Positions 7,192 to 15,083 are shown, counted from the stretch's first letter. The stretch: DNA of 29,230 nucleotides from a virus (IMGVR_UViG_3300034082_003586:1-29230), one strand, 5' to 3'. Translations and numbers: made by a program. Notes: generated from the sequence alone by a model not told the origin.

Positions 7192-7860
7192 TTATGGAAA
7201 TTTAGCTAAAATTTCTTCGTTAATTGGTATTTTGCCGCGTAACCGATCGGTGTAATCCCTGGTACAGATACTTGTTAGTAGGTGACCACTCAATTGCGGT
7301 TCTTCACTCATGAAGTGAATATTCTCAGTACCAATAATAGAAGAGACAATATTGTAAAAGTTATGCATATGATTTGGGTCATACTTCATTAGTTCATTAT
7401 AAGCTATTTTTACCTCCTCGTGCAACCGCTTTGGCCATGCATAAAAAGTATCCCCCACCCATTTTTCTCTTTCCCAGTAACCGTTGCCCTCTGGAGAAGT
7501 AAAATTAAATTTATCCCAGTCTATGTTAAAGTCTTTTAAACTTTTATTGTAATGAACATCAAACCTCGACATAATATAAAAATCAATACTATCGTCATCC
7601 CCAATAAGAGTAATTGCTGTTTTACGAGTAGGGTTTTGCCTACTACCTTCAAAAGGTATAGAAGCAAGTCTTTTAGGGTTGAGGAGTTTGGTAACTTCGT
7701 CCATTCTATCATTATCATACGTCATAACGTAATTGTAAACAGAATGTTCTTTCCGAAGCGGCTGAATTAAGTTACGATCAATGTTAGGGAAACAATGATT
7801 AAAATCTCTCTCTGATTTATGACCGAATGATATACCTGCAAAAATTAATGCTATGTTCAT
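7192..7860 (-). CDS. Putative glycosyltransferase-like protein of glycan cluster
   Basis: A 222-residue protein with no confident family. It begins MNIALIFAGISFGHKSERDF, and residues 95-110 read DFYIMSRFDVHYN, like the acidic metal or nucleotide-sugar site of GT-A enzymes. Aromatic patches (GYWEREKWVGDTFYAWPK) and an EEPQLSGHLL end also resemble phage and capsule glycosyltransferases. It sits between clear sugar genes in the same operon. It could also be an acceptor-specific partner protein. Confidence 0.7.
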   Translation of the reverse strand: MNIALIFAGISFGHKSERDFNHCFPNIDRNLIQPLRKEHSVYNYVMTYDNDRMDEVTKLLNPKRLASIPFEGSRQNPTRKTAITLIGDDDSIDFYIMSRFDVHYNKSLKDFNIDWDKFNFTSPEGNGYWEREKWVGDTFYAWPKRLHEEVKIAYNELMKYDPNHMHNFYNIVSSIIGTENIHFMSEEPQLSGHLLTSICTRDYTDRLRGKIPINEEILAKFP

Positions 7861-7881
7861 AATTGCTATTTACAAATTAAA

Positions 7882-8607
7882 TTACTGCATAAATGGTTCT
7901 TGAGCTAGCTCTTTGCTATTCCAGAGGTAATCCTGGTAGATAGCGTTTAATTTTTCTTCATTAGTATTATGTTGTGTACCATATCCCTTAGCAAAATCCG
8001 ATGGGGGGATCTTGGTTTGTATTTGAAGCTTTCTTTTAACAGCATCAGTATTGTAAGGTGAGAACCCGTACCAAAGAACAACTAACCTGTCAGTTGTATG
8101 TGGTGTATCAAAGTGTCTGCCAAGAGGGTAGACATATAACCGCTTACTGTGAATAATTCTTGACCTTCTTATTTTAGATGCACCATCATTATAATGCATA
8201 CCATATGTCTTTTGACTAACCAAGGATTTATTTGGATCAGGAATAACGTCTGGTTGATTATCTACCATCACACAACACGGAAGAACAAGATTATCAGTAG
8301 TTGCATTATCGAGAATAGAATAGTCACCAACTAAGAACTCGGTAACGTTAAGGCACATCTTCCATCCTGGGTATTGACTCTCATAATCTATTACCTCATC
8401 GTCACATAACTTAGCATCAAAGAATTCATTCCTTGACTTAACAATAGTCCAAGTTGGACATATCTTTTTAATTATCTCTACAGATGAGTCAGTAGAATTA
8501 TAATCGATCATAACACCATGATCGAAATATTTTTTATGATGCTCTAACCACCAAGGGAGCAAATACTCTTCGTTAAAAAAATGTGTAACAACAGTTTTAC
8601 TTAGCAT
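7882..8607 (-). CDS. Glycosyltransferase, family 2-like (Glyco_tranf_2_4 type)
   Basis: A 241-residue protein with the typical entry VVTHFFNEEYLLPWWLEHHKKYFDHGVMIDYNSTDSS collapsed into short motifs: FNEE, PWWLEHH, and a YNSTDSS nucleotide-binding turn. A later VIDYESQYPGWKM and the GDYSILDN region follow the pattern of PF13704-type transferases related to GT92. A conserved HYNDGASKIRR segment lies in the second half. No signal or membrane anchor is visible, so it acts in the cytoplasm on an unknown acceptor. Confidence 0.82.
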   Translation of the reverse strand: MLSKTVVTHFFNEEYLLPWWLEHHKKYFDHGVMIDYNSTDSSVEIIKKICPTWTIVKSRNEFFDAKLCDDEVIDYESQYPGWKMCLNVTEFLVGDYSILDNATTDNLVLPCCVMVDNQPDVIPDPNKSLVSQKTYGMHYNDGASKIRRSRIIHSKRLYVYPLGRHFDTPHTTDRLVVLWYGFSPYNTDAVKRKLQIQTKIPPSDFAKGYGTQHNTNEEKLNAIYQDYLWNSKELAQEPFMQ

Positions 8608-8616
8608 AATTGACTT

Positions 8617-9198
8617 TCAAAATTTTGGATCTAATTTATATTCTTCAAATGACATAGCGTTTTTATCTTTATCAGAAATTATAGCTTTACTTGTTATTGC
8701 AAAAGGCAAGTCAACCATTAATGTTTTATCTAGAGGACAAATAGCACCTTCTGATTCCGCATTATGTACAGCTGTACAACTGTAACAAAAATGAGTTTCA
8801 TCTTCCAGAGAGATAAATGCATGACCAAACCCAGGAGGTACCCAGACTTGTTTAAAATTATCTCCTGAAAGATAGACCATTACATATTTACCAAATGTAG
8901 GTGATTTAGCACGCAAGTCTACCGCTACATCCATACCCGAACCCCTTACAACCCTGCAAAGTTTACCCATTGGGTTATTCCACTGGTAATGAATACCACG
9001 AATGACATACTTGTGAGACATAGAGTGGTTGTCTTGTACAAATGTCACACCAAGGACTTGCTCCACAAAAGGGTTTAGTGACTCAGTAAAGAAGCCGCGA
9101 TGATCAGAATATACCGGGCGTTCAAGTACCTTAACATCTGGTATAAAAGGATTAGATTCAATTTTCATAGGTATAAAAGGATTAGATTCAATTTTCAT
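8617..9198 (-). CDS. rfbC: dTDP-4-dehydrorhamnose 3,5-epimerase family (RmlC-type)
   Basis: A 193-residue cupin enzyme that epimerises a dTDP-4-keto-6-deoxy sugar in deoxysugar pathways. Motifs: DHRGFFTES, NHSMSHKYVIRGIHYQ with the catalytic His, GSGMDVAVDLRAKSPTFGK, and WVPPGFGHAF. The first ten residues are exactly repeated (MKIESNPFIP twice) because of a 30-bp tandem duplication at 9139-9198, so there are two candidate ATGs (9198 and 9168) and the longer product has an extra N-terminal decamer. No RmlA or RmlB is recognised in the window, so the intermediate may come from the host or elsewhere in the phage. Confidence 0.92.
   Translation of the reverse strand: MKIESNPFIPMKIESNPFIPDVKVLERPVYSDHRGFFTESLNPFVEQVLGVTFVQDNHSMSHKYVIRGIHYQWNNPMGKLCRVVRGSGMDVAVDLRAKSPTFGKYVMVYLSGDNFKQVWVPPGFGHAFISLEDETHFCYSCTAVHNAESEGAICPLDKTLMVDLPFAITSKAIISDKDKNAMSFEEYKLDPKF
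9139..9198 (-). repeat. 30-bp tandem duplication at the start of the RmlC-type gene
   Basis: Two adjacent 30-bp units (9139-9168 and 9169-9198) match at 29 of 30 positions. Each contains an ATG and codes for MKIESNPFIP. The reading frame is kept. Near identity suggests a recent slippage duplication. Confidence 0.97.
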
Positions 9199-9200
9199 AA

Positions 9201-9920
9201 TTAATATTTCTGTATAATGTTTCTTAGATCTTGTTTAGATCTTTCATTCCATCTTCTATGTGAGCCCGCTACGTAATGCATACCCATCAGGTCGCCTCTT
9301 TCATTTTTAAAATAGCAGTCACCGTAGTATGAAGCATCTGTCTGCCAGGCCAGTGTCTTAATCTGGTTATCTAAGATGTGCTTTCTTATCTTCCAACCAA
9401 CTTCTACAAACCCTGTAGCCCGATTTTGATCTACCTCTTGTTGCGTCAGTACCCAGCTCTTAGCTCTTGCAAGATTAATATCATAATAAGAACCAAAACA
9501 ACAAGGAATGTTTTTAAAGTTATCAGGATTAATATTTACCCATTGTCTTGTATCCTTACCATCATTGTACTCGGTACCAACAGCTTTATAACCTTGTTCA
9601 AACTTGTCTACAATGTAGTAATGTATATCATTGTTCAATACAAAGTAATCAGAGTCAATAATAGATACGATGCTTGTTTTACAAAATGTTAAGCCGTAAT
9701 CTATTGCCCGACCATGAGAGAGACCATCAAACGTTGGTGCACTATTACAGTACACATATTGGTAGTCTTCCGTTTCAGGTAGAACTCTTTTTTCGTTGTC
9801 AGGGGTATTATCTACTACAATTAAATTGTAAAGTTTTTTATCAAATCTCTTTTTGAAATTATCGACCTGCAGTTCTAATAGATCGTAATTTCTATAGATT
9901 ACTGTTACATAGTCAATCAT
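9201..9920 (-). CDS. Glycosyltransferase, GT-A fold
   Basis: A 239-residue enzyme with MIDYVTVIYRNYDLLELQ at the start, a YNLIVVDNTPDN nucleotide site, LSHGRAIDYGL, and IVSIIDSDYFVLN with the DSD (DxD) metal motif near residue 94. A later GTEYNDGK and a C-terminal HYVAGSHRRW segment are acceptor-side features. The start overlaps the upstream epimerase gene by 8 bp. The sugar donor is unknown; cluster context suggests a modified deoxyhexose. Confidence 0.85.
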   Translation of the reverse strand: MIDYVTVIYRNYDLLELQVDNFKKRFDKKLYNLIVVDNTPDNEKRVLPETEDYQYVYCNSAPTFDGLSHGRAIDYGLTFCKTSIVSIIDSDYFVLNNDIHYYIVDKFEQGYKAVGTEYNDGKDTRQWVNINPDNFKNIPCCFGSYYDINLARAKSWVLTQQEVDQNRATGFVEVGWKIRKHILDNQIKTLAWQTDASYYGDCYFKNERGDLMGMHYVAGSHRRWNERSKQDLRNIIQKY

Positions 9921-10803
9921 TGTATTCTATATAATCTTTTCGTATAACAATATTTGTTGTTGGATCTTTATAACAACTAACTACACTGTCTACTGTTGAC
10001 TCAATTGTCTCAGTAAACTTAAAGTCATAGTCTTTACAAAGCTTATCAGTATTAATATCAAAGTTATAAGCGCCTGCTGTATTACCTTTATCTATAATTT
10101 CAATACCTAACTTCTTACTTACATAACTGGAAATCTCATCTACGGTAGCAGTAAAGGAAGCAAGATTATACATGCCAGGAATAAAACTATACCTACCTTG
10201 ATACACTATGCGTTCTACAGCGCGTACTAGATCATCAATAGATAAAATAGAACGGTTTATGTGTTTATTGGCAACTGTAATCTTACCTTCATTATTTGCG
10301 GTATACACCATCATGTTAATCATAAGGTCTCTACGAATAACAGGGCTACTACCATTAACTGTACCGAATCTTAAACCTAGGATTTGTCTACCTTGTGCTT
10401 GATATTTTTGAGCGGCAATATCAAGGGTAATTTTAGTTAGGTCGTAATTGTTAAGAATATCTAAAGACATTTTATTCTCTGTAGATATATCATCTGAATT
10501 TCCGTACACAGATGCGCTACTCGCGTAAATAATTTTTGTATCTTTAGAAGTCTTCTCAACAAGGTTAATAAAATTACGAACATTGTTATGCCATGGTGAT
10601 CTGATATCACCAACGCACATCTGTACACTGGAATGACCGGCTAAAAGAATAATTGTTTTGAATGGCTCTAAAAACTCTTTAGTAAGCTTATTGTAATCAT
10701 TAGATCTATTACCATAAACCTCTACCTCGTGATTATGACTTCTTAAATGAGGTACAAGACGTGAACCTATGTATCCATTACCACCTATTACTAAAATACT
10801 CAT
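9913..10803 (-). CDS. NAD-dependent nucleotide-sugar epimerase/dehydratase
   Basis: A 296-residue extended SDR. It starts MSILVIGGNGYIGSRLVPHL with the GxxGxxG NAD site, has an LLAGHSSV strand, SSASVYGNS (catalytic Ser), and YDLTK (Tyr-x-x-x-Lys). The end of the fold shows SILSIDDLVRAV and a MYNLAS strand. The start at 10803 is chosen for AGGAAAATAAT just upstream, in preference to an ATG seven codons earlier. It lies one base after the aminotransferase stop. It should convert an NDP-sugar (epimerase, reductase or dehydratase). Confidence 0.88.
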   Translation of the reverse strand: MSILVIGGNGYIGSRLVPHLRSHNHEVEVYGNRSNDYNKLTKEFLEPFKTIILLAGHSSVQMCVGDIRSPWHNNVRNFINLVEKTSKDTKIIYASSASVYGNSDDISTENKMSLDILNNYDLTKITLDIAAQKYQAQGRQILGLRFGTVNGSSPVIRRDLMINMMVYTANNEGKITVANKHINRSILSIDDLVRAVERIVYQGRYSFIPGMYNLASFTATVDEISSYVSKKLGIEIIDKGNTAGAYNFDINTDKLCKDYDFKFTETIESTVDSVVSCYKDPTTNIVIRKDYIEYND

Positions 10804-10804
10804 A

Positions 10805-11887
10805 TTATTTTCCTGTATACTCATTCAATACTTTGATTATATGCTCTTGCTCAAACATAGTCAACCACCATCCGTTAGGAATACAAACCTGGGTTTCGGT
10901 AAACGATGTTACCCCTGGTAGATCACCTTCACGGAATTGAGATATACTGCTGTACATATCATTACGGAAGTGAACCGGGCTAACTGCAATACCGTTGCCC
11001 TCTAAGTACTTCGTAAAGTGATCTTTTAACCCTGCTTTCACATGCATACTGAATAACCAGTATGAGCAAGTATTATCCCATTCAGGTAAAGTCAGCAGAG
11101 GGTTATTTACTTTAGTAATATACTCTCTTGAATTACGTATACTGCAAGCAACTGAGTATTCTGCTTTACCTAAGTTAGCTAAACCAATTGCAGCATTAAT
11201 ATCGTTCATGTGATATTTAAAACCAACTTTGGTAATGTCTTGCGTACAGCGGAACGATTCGTTTTTAGTTCTATCAAGGCCGTACCAGCGTAGGGTACGA
11301 GCTTCGTTTTCTGTTTCAGGTGAGCAGACTAAAATACCACCATCACCGGTAGTAAGGAACTTAATTGCCTGAAAACTATAACATATATAATCACCGCGAT
11401 CTTCATCATCTATACGCGTAAATACATCCCAGGTATGAGCAGCATCCTCGATTACAGGTACACCAAATACTTTAAGTGCTTTATAATCACAAAGTTTACC
11501 TGCCCAGTTAACGGCCAGGATTGCTTTGGTTTTCTCATTAACTAATTTACCAACTGATACAGGATCAATGAGCCCGGTCAAGGGATCAATATCGGCCCAA
11601 CGCAGTCTAGCACCTCGATGAATTGCACCTACGTTAGATGCAAAACAGGTCTGAGGTGTTGCAATGACTTCGTCTCCGGGCTGTATGTTTAAAATATCTA
11701 ATGATAGGTCAATAGCTGCAGTACACGAATTTACAGTGACAGGTCTTGTCTTAGATTTTAATACATCCCAAAGACTATCTTCAAACTCTTCTACAACCGA
11801 ACCCTGACCAATGAAGCCAGAACTAAGTACAGCAGATACTTTTTCTGCTGCCTGATCCGACATCGCAACTTTAAATAACGGAATCAT
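10805..11887 (-). CDS. DegT/DnrJ/EryC1-type sugar aminotransferase
   Basis: A 360-residue PLP enzyme expected to aminate a 4- or 3-keto nucleotide sugar using glutamate. It begins MIPLFKVAMSDQAAEKVSAV and carries SSGFIGQGSVVEEFE, VNSCTAAIDLSLD, GDEVIATPQTCFAS, VIEDAAH (PLP-binding Asp), and FQAIKFLTTGDGG, where the Lys forms the Schiff base. The start at 11887 follows GGAGTATCAAT; the longer reading has none. The 17-bp overlap with the acetyltransferase gene upstream points to sequential amination and N-acetylation, as in FdtB/FdtC-like or Qdt-like pathways. Confidence 0.92.
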   Translation of the reverse strand: MIPLFKVAMSDQAAEKVSAVLSSGFIGQGSVVEEFEDSLWDVLKSKTRPVTVNSCTAAIDLSLDILNIQPGDEVIATPQTCFASNVGAIHRGARLRWADIDPLTGLIDPVSVGKLVNEKTKAILAVNWAGKLCDYKALKVFGVPVIEDAAHTWDVFTRIDDEDRGDYICYSFQAIKFLTTGDGGILVCSPETENEARTLRWYGLDRTKNESFRCTQDITKVGFKYHMNDINAAIGLANLGKAEYSVACSIRNSREYITKVNNPLLTLPEWDNTCSYWLFSMHVKAGLKDHFTKYLEGNGIAVSPVHFRNDMYSSISQFREGDLPGVTSFTETQVCIPNGWWLTMFEQEHIIKVLNEYTGK

Positions 11888-12335
11888 ATTGATACTCCAT
11901 GTAATATAATTTATCTGTTTCACCTGTTACTTTAAAGTTCAGGCCTTCGTAAGTTTTGAATGCTCGTGTATTACTTTTTAATACCTCAAGCCTAATAGGT
12001 AATGACTTATGACATTGGTCAACTAGAAACTTAAAGATAACTTTACCTAAACCTTTATCTCTATACTCAAGTACTAGACCACCAGTTAAAAGAAATTCGT
12101 TTTCATTTTTATGAACAACTCCAAAACCAGCATCAACAATACATACGCCATGCTCGATGGCATACGCAATGTATAGATCATATTTGCGAAACGCAGTCTT
12201 GAACCATTCCTCCTGCTGCTCAGGGGTAATAAACTCTGTACTACGCGTCATATATTCACGACATTGATTACGCACAACGCGGAGATTTTCAGCTTCAGCA
12301 GGCGTTGTAACTCTTTTAAAAACTATTTGTGTCAT
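11871..12335 (-). CDS. GNAT-family N-acetyltransferase
   Basis: A 154-residue acetyl-CoA-dependent transferase. It has an N-terminal RVTTPAEAENLRVVRNQ helix, the GGLVLEYRDKGLGKVIFKF acetyl-CoA loop (RDKGLG) near residue 93, and a LEVLKSNTRAFKTYEGLNF helix typical of GNATs. Proteins like this N-acetylate the amino group put on a nucleotide sugar, and the gene overlaps the DegT aminotransferase. Ribosomal-protein-type acetylation is the main alternative but does not fit the neighbourhood. Confidence 0.88.
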   Translation of the reverse strand: MTQIVFKRVTTPAEAENLRVVRNQCREYMTRSTEFITPEQQEEWFKTAFRKYDLYIAYAIEHGVCIVDAGFGVVHKNENEFLLTGGLVLEYRDKGLGKVIFKFLVDQCHKSLPIRLEVLKSNTRAFKTYEGLNFKVTGETDKLYYMEYQYDSVI

Positions 12336-13282
12336 AGAAAAACCTCTTTAAATTTCTTCATTACAGCTTCAGGCTTATACTGCTCCACCCTCTTAGTCCA
12401 GTCTTGATTACTCCACGCTGAAATATTACGAACCATAAAATTAAGCTCATGATTATCTTTATATAAGAGACCACTACCTGCTAACATCTCAATATGATTT
12501 AAGTCATGGCCATCATTCCATGCAAGGACCGGTTTATTTAAAGATAGAAATTCTGCAATTGATAAGCCAAAGCTTTCACCTCGCTGTCTTGCATGTAACA
12601 TTGCATCACATGTATTAATAAATTTTGCCTTCTTTAACGGGCTATGAAACTCATTAATAAACCGAACATTCGGGTGATCAATAAACGGCTCAGTACCTGC
12701 AAAAAGAAAAACAAACTCGTCTGTACTTGTAGCTAACTGCTTAATATATTCTTTTACAAACGGGATATCAAATGTATAGTACCCACCAATACGACCGATA
12801 ACTTTTTGATCAGCTCTAATATTGAAAGCACCGCGATAGTTATCGGTTGTATGAGGTAGTTGAACAATATGCGGTACAAAAGGTATGGTACCGCCTGACA
12901 TCTTTTGCGAAAGCCACTCGCTAATGTATGCATACCGATCCCCATGCGGTTGATTGAACTGGAATACCGCATGTACTGCAGTCTTACAATTCGTTGGTAG
13001 GGATTCTATCTGACCTGAGTTAATAAAGTATGCAAGATCAATATAATTTTCATCGATCTTCTTTTCTAGGTCGCCGGCACGGTACCCTACAACTTCAAAC
13101 TCTTTTTCGAGCTCCTCAATAACAGCTTGCTCATTACCCATGTCTTTTTCTACACCGTTTGTCTTACAGTATGTAATGACACTTTCATTACCAAGGATCT
13201 CTTGATTGTATCTTGCATAGTCAGTAATCGCTACAGTTGTACCTCTGTAGTTAATTGTATTAGCGTGGAATAATATTCTCAT
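12332..13282 (-). CDS. Glycosyltransferase, GT-B fold (GT4-like)
   Basis: A 316-residue protein. The N-terminal domain begins MRILFHANTINYRGTTVAITD, typical of GT-B donors and acceptors, and the C-terminal domain begins near residue 160 (KVIGRIGGYYTFD). The donor-site motif is ESFGLSIAEFLSLNKPVLAW near residue 242, with the E-x7-E spacing of retaining GT4 enzymes. ATGA overlaps join it to the flanking genes. Donor unknown. Confidence 0.88.
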   Translation of the reverse strand: MRILFHANTINYRGTTVAITDYARYNQEILGNESVITYCKTNGVEKDMGNEQAVIEELEKEFEVVGYRAGDLEKKIDENYIDLAYFINSGQIESLPTNCKTAVHAVFQFNQPHGDRYAYISEWLSQKMSGGTIPFVPHIVQLPHTTDNYRGAFNIRADQKVIGRIGGYYTFDIPFVKEYIKQLATSTDEFVFLFAGTEPFIDHPNVRFINEFHSPLKKAKFINTCDAMLHARQRGESFGLSIAEFLSLNKPVLAWNDGHDLNHIEMLAGSGLLYKDNHELNFMVRNISAWSNQDWTKRVEQYKPEAVMKKFKEVFL

Positions 13283-13944
13283 AATGTAAATGTAGTAGCT
13301 GAAGTAAAATTGTCTGTATTGAATGTGCCATCGATAACTTGATCACACCGCTTAACAAACATCTCAATGTTCTCTGCCATTCTAGATTGATAGAGATGAT
13401 AGATTGAATTATCGAACACCGTACCTATACCATAATAGCCAAGATTACTTAGAGGCCAGATACCCTCAGAAGAAGGCTTCTCAAAATATGTAGGCATCAA
13501 AGCACGATACTTTATATCCCACTCTTCTGCCATGTAACTTATTTCTTCAGCTGTATCTGACCTACGCGTTTCAGTAAATGAAGGCTGACCTAGTTTGTCA
13601 TATGCTTTCTTAGAGATAGCATAGAAGGCAGGTGCGGCATAGATATGGGACTTAGGGGGGATGTGGTTTGAGACTTGAGCAATGCCAACAAATGTCTCAT
13701 TACGATTTGCATACTTAATATACTCTAAGTAATTTTTATTAAGCGGGATACAATCGGGCTCCATAAACACAATAACGTCACTTGACGAGTTATTGATTAC
13801 CCATTGCATCCACATACCATGATTATGACCATCACGGTTATCATAATTCATCGGAATACTAAAATGGTCCATGACACGTTGATGTGCTGACAGCATATCT
13901 TTATCAACGTTATTCCAATGTAACGAATTAAACTCAACTTTCAT
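13279..13944 (-). CDS. Putative glycosyltransferase, GT-A-like, first gene of cluster
   Basis: A 221-residue protein that starts the glycan operon and has a strong AGGAGTGTGAT ribosome site. Residues about 57-68 read VIVFMEPDCIPLN, the usual acidic turn at the metal site of GT-A enzymes. The IYAAPAFYAISKKAYDKLG segment is also seen in such enzymes. Its end overlaps the GT-B gene. Function is inferred from motif and operon; a nucleotide-sugar-binding protein without catalysis is possible. Confidence 0.75.
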   Translation of the reverse strand: MKVEFNSLHWNNVDKDMLSAHQRVMDHFSIPMNYDNRDGHNHGMWMQWVINNSSSDVIVFMEPDCIPLNKNYLEYIKYANRNETFVGIAQVSNHIPPKSHIYAAPAFYAISKKAYDKLGQPSFTETRRSDTAEEISYMAEEWDIKYRALMPTYFEKPSSEGIWPLSNLGYYGIGTVFDNSIYHLYQSRMAENIEMFVKRCDQVIDGTFNTDNFTSATTFTL

Positions 13945-13977
13945 ATCACACTCCTATCATATAATTATAATATAGAC

Positions 13978-14005
13978 AAAGAAAAACCGCCACTGGGGAC
14001 GGTTT
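13978..14005 (-). terminator. Rho-independent terminator of the tRNA operon
   Basis: On the minus strand AAACCG (14005-14000) pairs with CGGTTT (13989-13984) around a 10-nt loop and is followed by TTCTTTGTC, a U-rich tail. It lies just after tRNA-Leu(UAA), the last tRNA, and before the glycan cluster. Confidence 0.7.
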
Positions 14006-14012
14006 ATTTATA
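14005..14012 (-). promoter_or_regulatory. T4-type late promoter -10 box TATAAATA before the glycan cluster
   Basis: An exact TATAAATA on the minus strand, between tRNA-Leu(UAA) and the terminator hairpin. Transcription from it would start inside the hairpin, so the hairpin would not form and the glycan genes could be read late while tRNA transcription is stopped. Confidence 0.45.
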
Positions 14013-14019
14013 CCACAAA

Positions 14020-14096
14020 TGGTGCGAGTGGCGGGACTCGAACCCGCAGATTATGGATTTTAAGTCCACTGCCTATACCAATTCGGCTACACTCGC
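14020..14096 (-). tRNA. tRNA-Leu(UAA), short variable loop
   Basis: GCGAGTG/CACTCGC acceptor stem, CTTAAAA anticodon loop, A73 and encoded CCA. The anticodon stem is followed by only AATCT before the T stem, so the long variable arm normal for bacterial tRNA-Leu is missing. The D arm (GAATTGGTATA loop) still looks like a leucine tRNA. Confidence 0.93.
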
Positions 14097-14127
14097 ACAT
14101 AAATACTTAAAATTACTTTATAAAAAA

Positions 14128-14730
14128 ATGAATCCCTATACCGAATTAGACGTACCGGTTGATGCTTCCTTAGAAACCATTAAACAACGGTATAGAACTT
14201 TAGCACAAATGTATCACCCTGATAAAGGTGGTGATGAAGAGATATTTAAACGTATTAAACTTGCGTATGAAATATTAAGTGATCCTGTTAGAAGAAAACA
14301 ATATGATATTACAGGTGAAACTACTACTACGAATGCTAAAGATGAAGCTGTTGCAAACATAGTTCAAATTCTGTTACACGTTGTACCTAGTTTTAACGTT
14401 GATCAAGATGACCTTATTCATATTGCTGAAATGGAAACTAGGTCTATGCTTGACCTTGTATTTAAAGACATAGGAGTTACAGAAAGGTATATTGTTAATC
14501 TTGAAAAAGTTTCGAAAAAGTTAAGAATAAAAACCGAAGGTGAAAATTTATTAAATAGCTTTGTCCTTAATCAAATACAACAAAGAAGACAAGAGCTTGT
14601 AACATTTCAACACAGAGTACGAGTTTGTAATCTTATGCTTGAAATACTTAAAGACTATGAATACGGTTTAAGAGTTATTATGAATGAAATGCCTGTTCCA
14701 CCCGAAAATACCGGTCAAAGTAACGAGTAA
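14128..14730 (+). CDS. J-domain (DnaJ-like) protein
   Basis: The only plus-strand gene. It encodes 200 residues: a J-domain at about residues 2-65 (YTELDVPVDASLETIKQRYR, HPD at MYHPDKGGDEEIFKRI, AYEILSDPVRRKQYD) and a helical C-terminal half without the Gly/Phe or zinc-finger parts of DnaJ. It should stimulate an Hsp70 ATPase, presumably the host DnaK. Start MNPYTELD is chosen because the J-domain begins there; the frame is open further into tRNA-Leu. No ribosome site is seen, only an A-rich TATAAAAAAATG. Its 3' end overlaps the opposing FlbD-like gene by 16 bp, so it lies antisense in the tRNA operon. Confidence 0.88.
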   Translation: MNPYTELDVPVDASLETIKQRYRTLAQMYHPDKGGDEEIFKRIKLAYEILSDPVRRKQYDITGETTTTNAKDEAVANIVQILLHVVPSFNVDQDDLIHIAEMETRSMLDLVFKDIGVTERYIVNLEKVSKKLRIKTEGENLLNSFVLNQIQQRRQELVTFQHRVRVCNLMLEILKDYEYGLRVIMNEMPVPPENTGQSNE

Positions 14731-14900
14731 ATCTCATCAACTGTTTCTCTTACATTCCATGTACCTGAAGCACCACAGAAGACTGTAGTTACCGTTTCAT
14801 CTTCAGTAGTATTTTCGAATATTGAAATAATATTTTCTTTTTTAAGAATAAGCCGTTTGTCTTGAAACGGTAAAGAAGCGTTAGTAAGTTTAATAAACAT
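14715..14900 (-). CDS. Small FlbD-like protein
   Basis: A 61-residue protein, started at 14900 after AGAGAGACTAT; the open frame otherwise runs back into tRNA-Arg. It matches the pattern of the FlbD family: MFIKLTNASLPF, KRLILKKENIISIFENT, TVTTVFCGAS, then VRETVDEIYSLL. FlbD proteins are small beta-strand proteins common in flagellar operons and widespread in phages with unknown role. It is within the tRNA transcript, between tRNA-Arg(UCU) and tRNA-Leu(UAA). Confidence 0.75.
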   Translation of the reverse strand: MFIKLTNASLPFQDKRLILKKENIISIFENTTEDETVTTVFCGASGTWNVRETVDEIYSLL

Positions 14901-14920
14901 ATAGTCTCTCTTATAAAAAA

Positions 14921-14995
14921 TGGTCCAGCGTACAGGAATCGAACCCATATTCACGGCTTAGAAGACCGCTGTATTATCCATTATACTAACGCCGG
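14921..14995 (-). tRNA. tRNA-Arg(UCU)
   Basis: CCGGCGT/ACGCTGG acceptor stem, GCGGT-CTTCTAA-GCCGT anticodon arm, TTCGATT T-loop, A73 and encoded CCA. Reads AGA/AGG. Confidence 0.94.
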
Positions 14996-15000
14996 AAAAA

Positions 15001-15077
15001 TGGTGCCCAAGGAGAGACTCGAACTCTCAAAATTTGGCTTCTAAGACCAACACGTATACCAATTCCGTCACCTGGGC
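15001..15077 (-). tRNA. tRNA-Leu(UAG), short variable loop
   Basis: GCCCAGG/CTTGGGC acceptor, TTGGT-CTTAGAA-GCCAA anticodon arm, TTCGAGT T-loop, A73, encoded CCA. The variable loop is only ATTTT. The D arm TGACGGAATTGGTATACGTG resembles normal class II leucine tRNAs, so the long variable arm appears to have been lost. Confidence 0.93.
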
Positions 15078-15083
15078 AAATCC

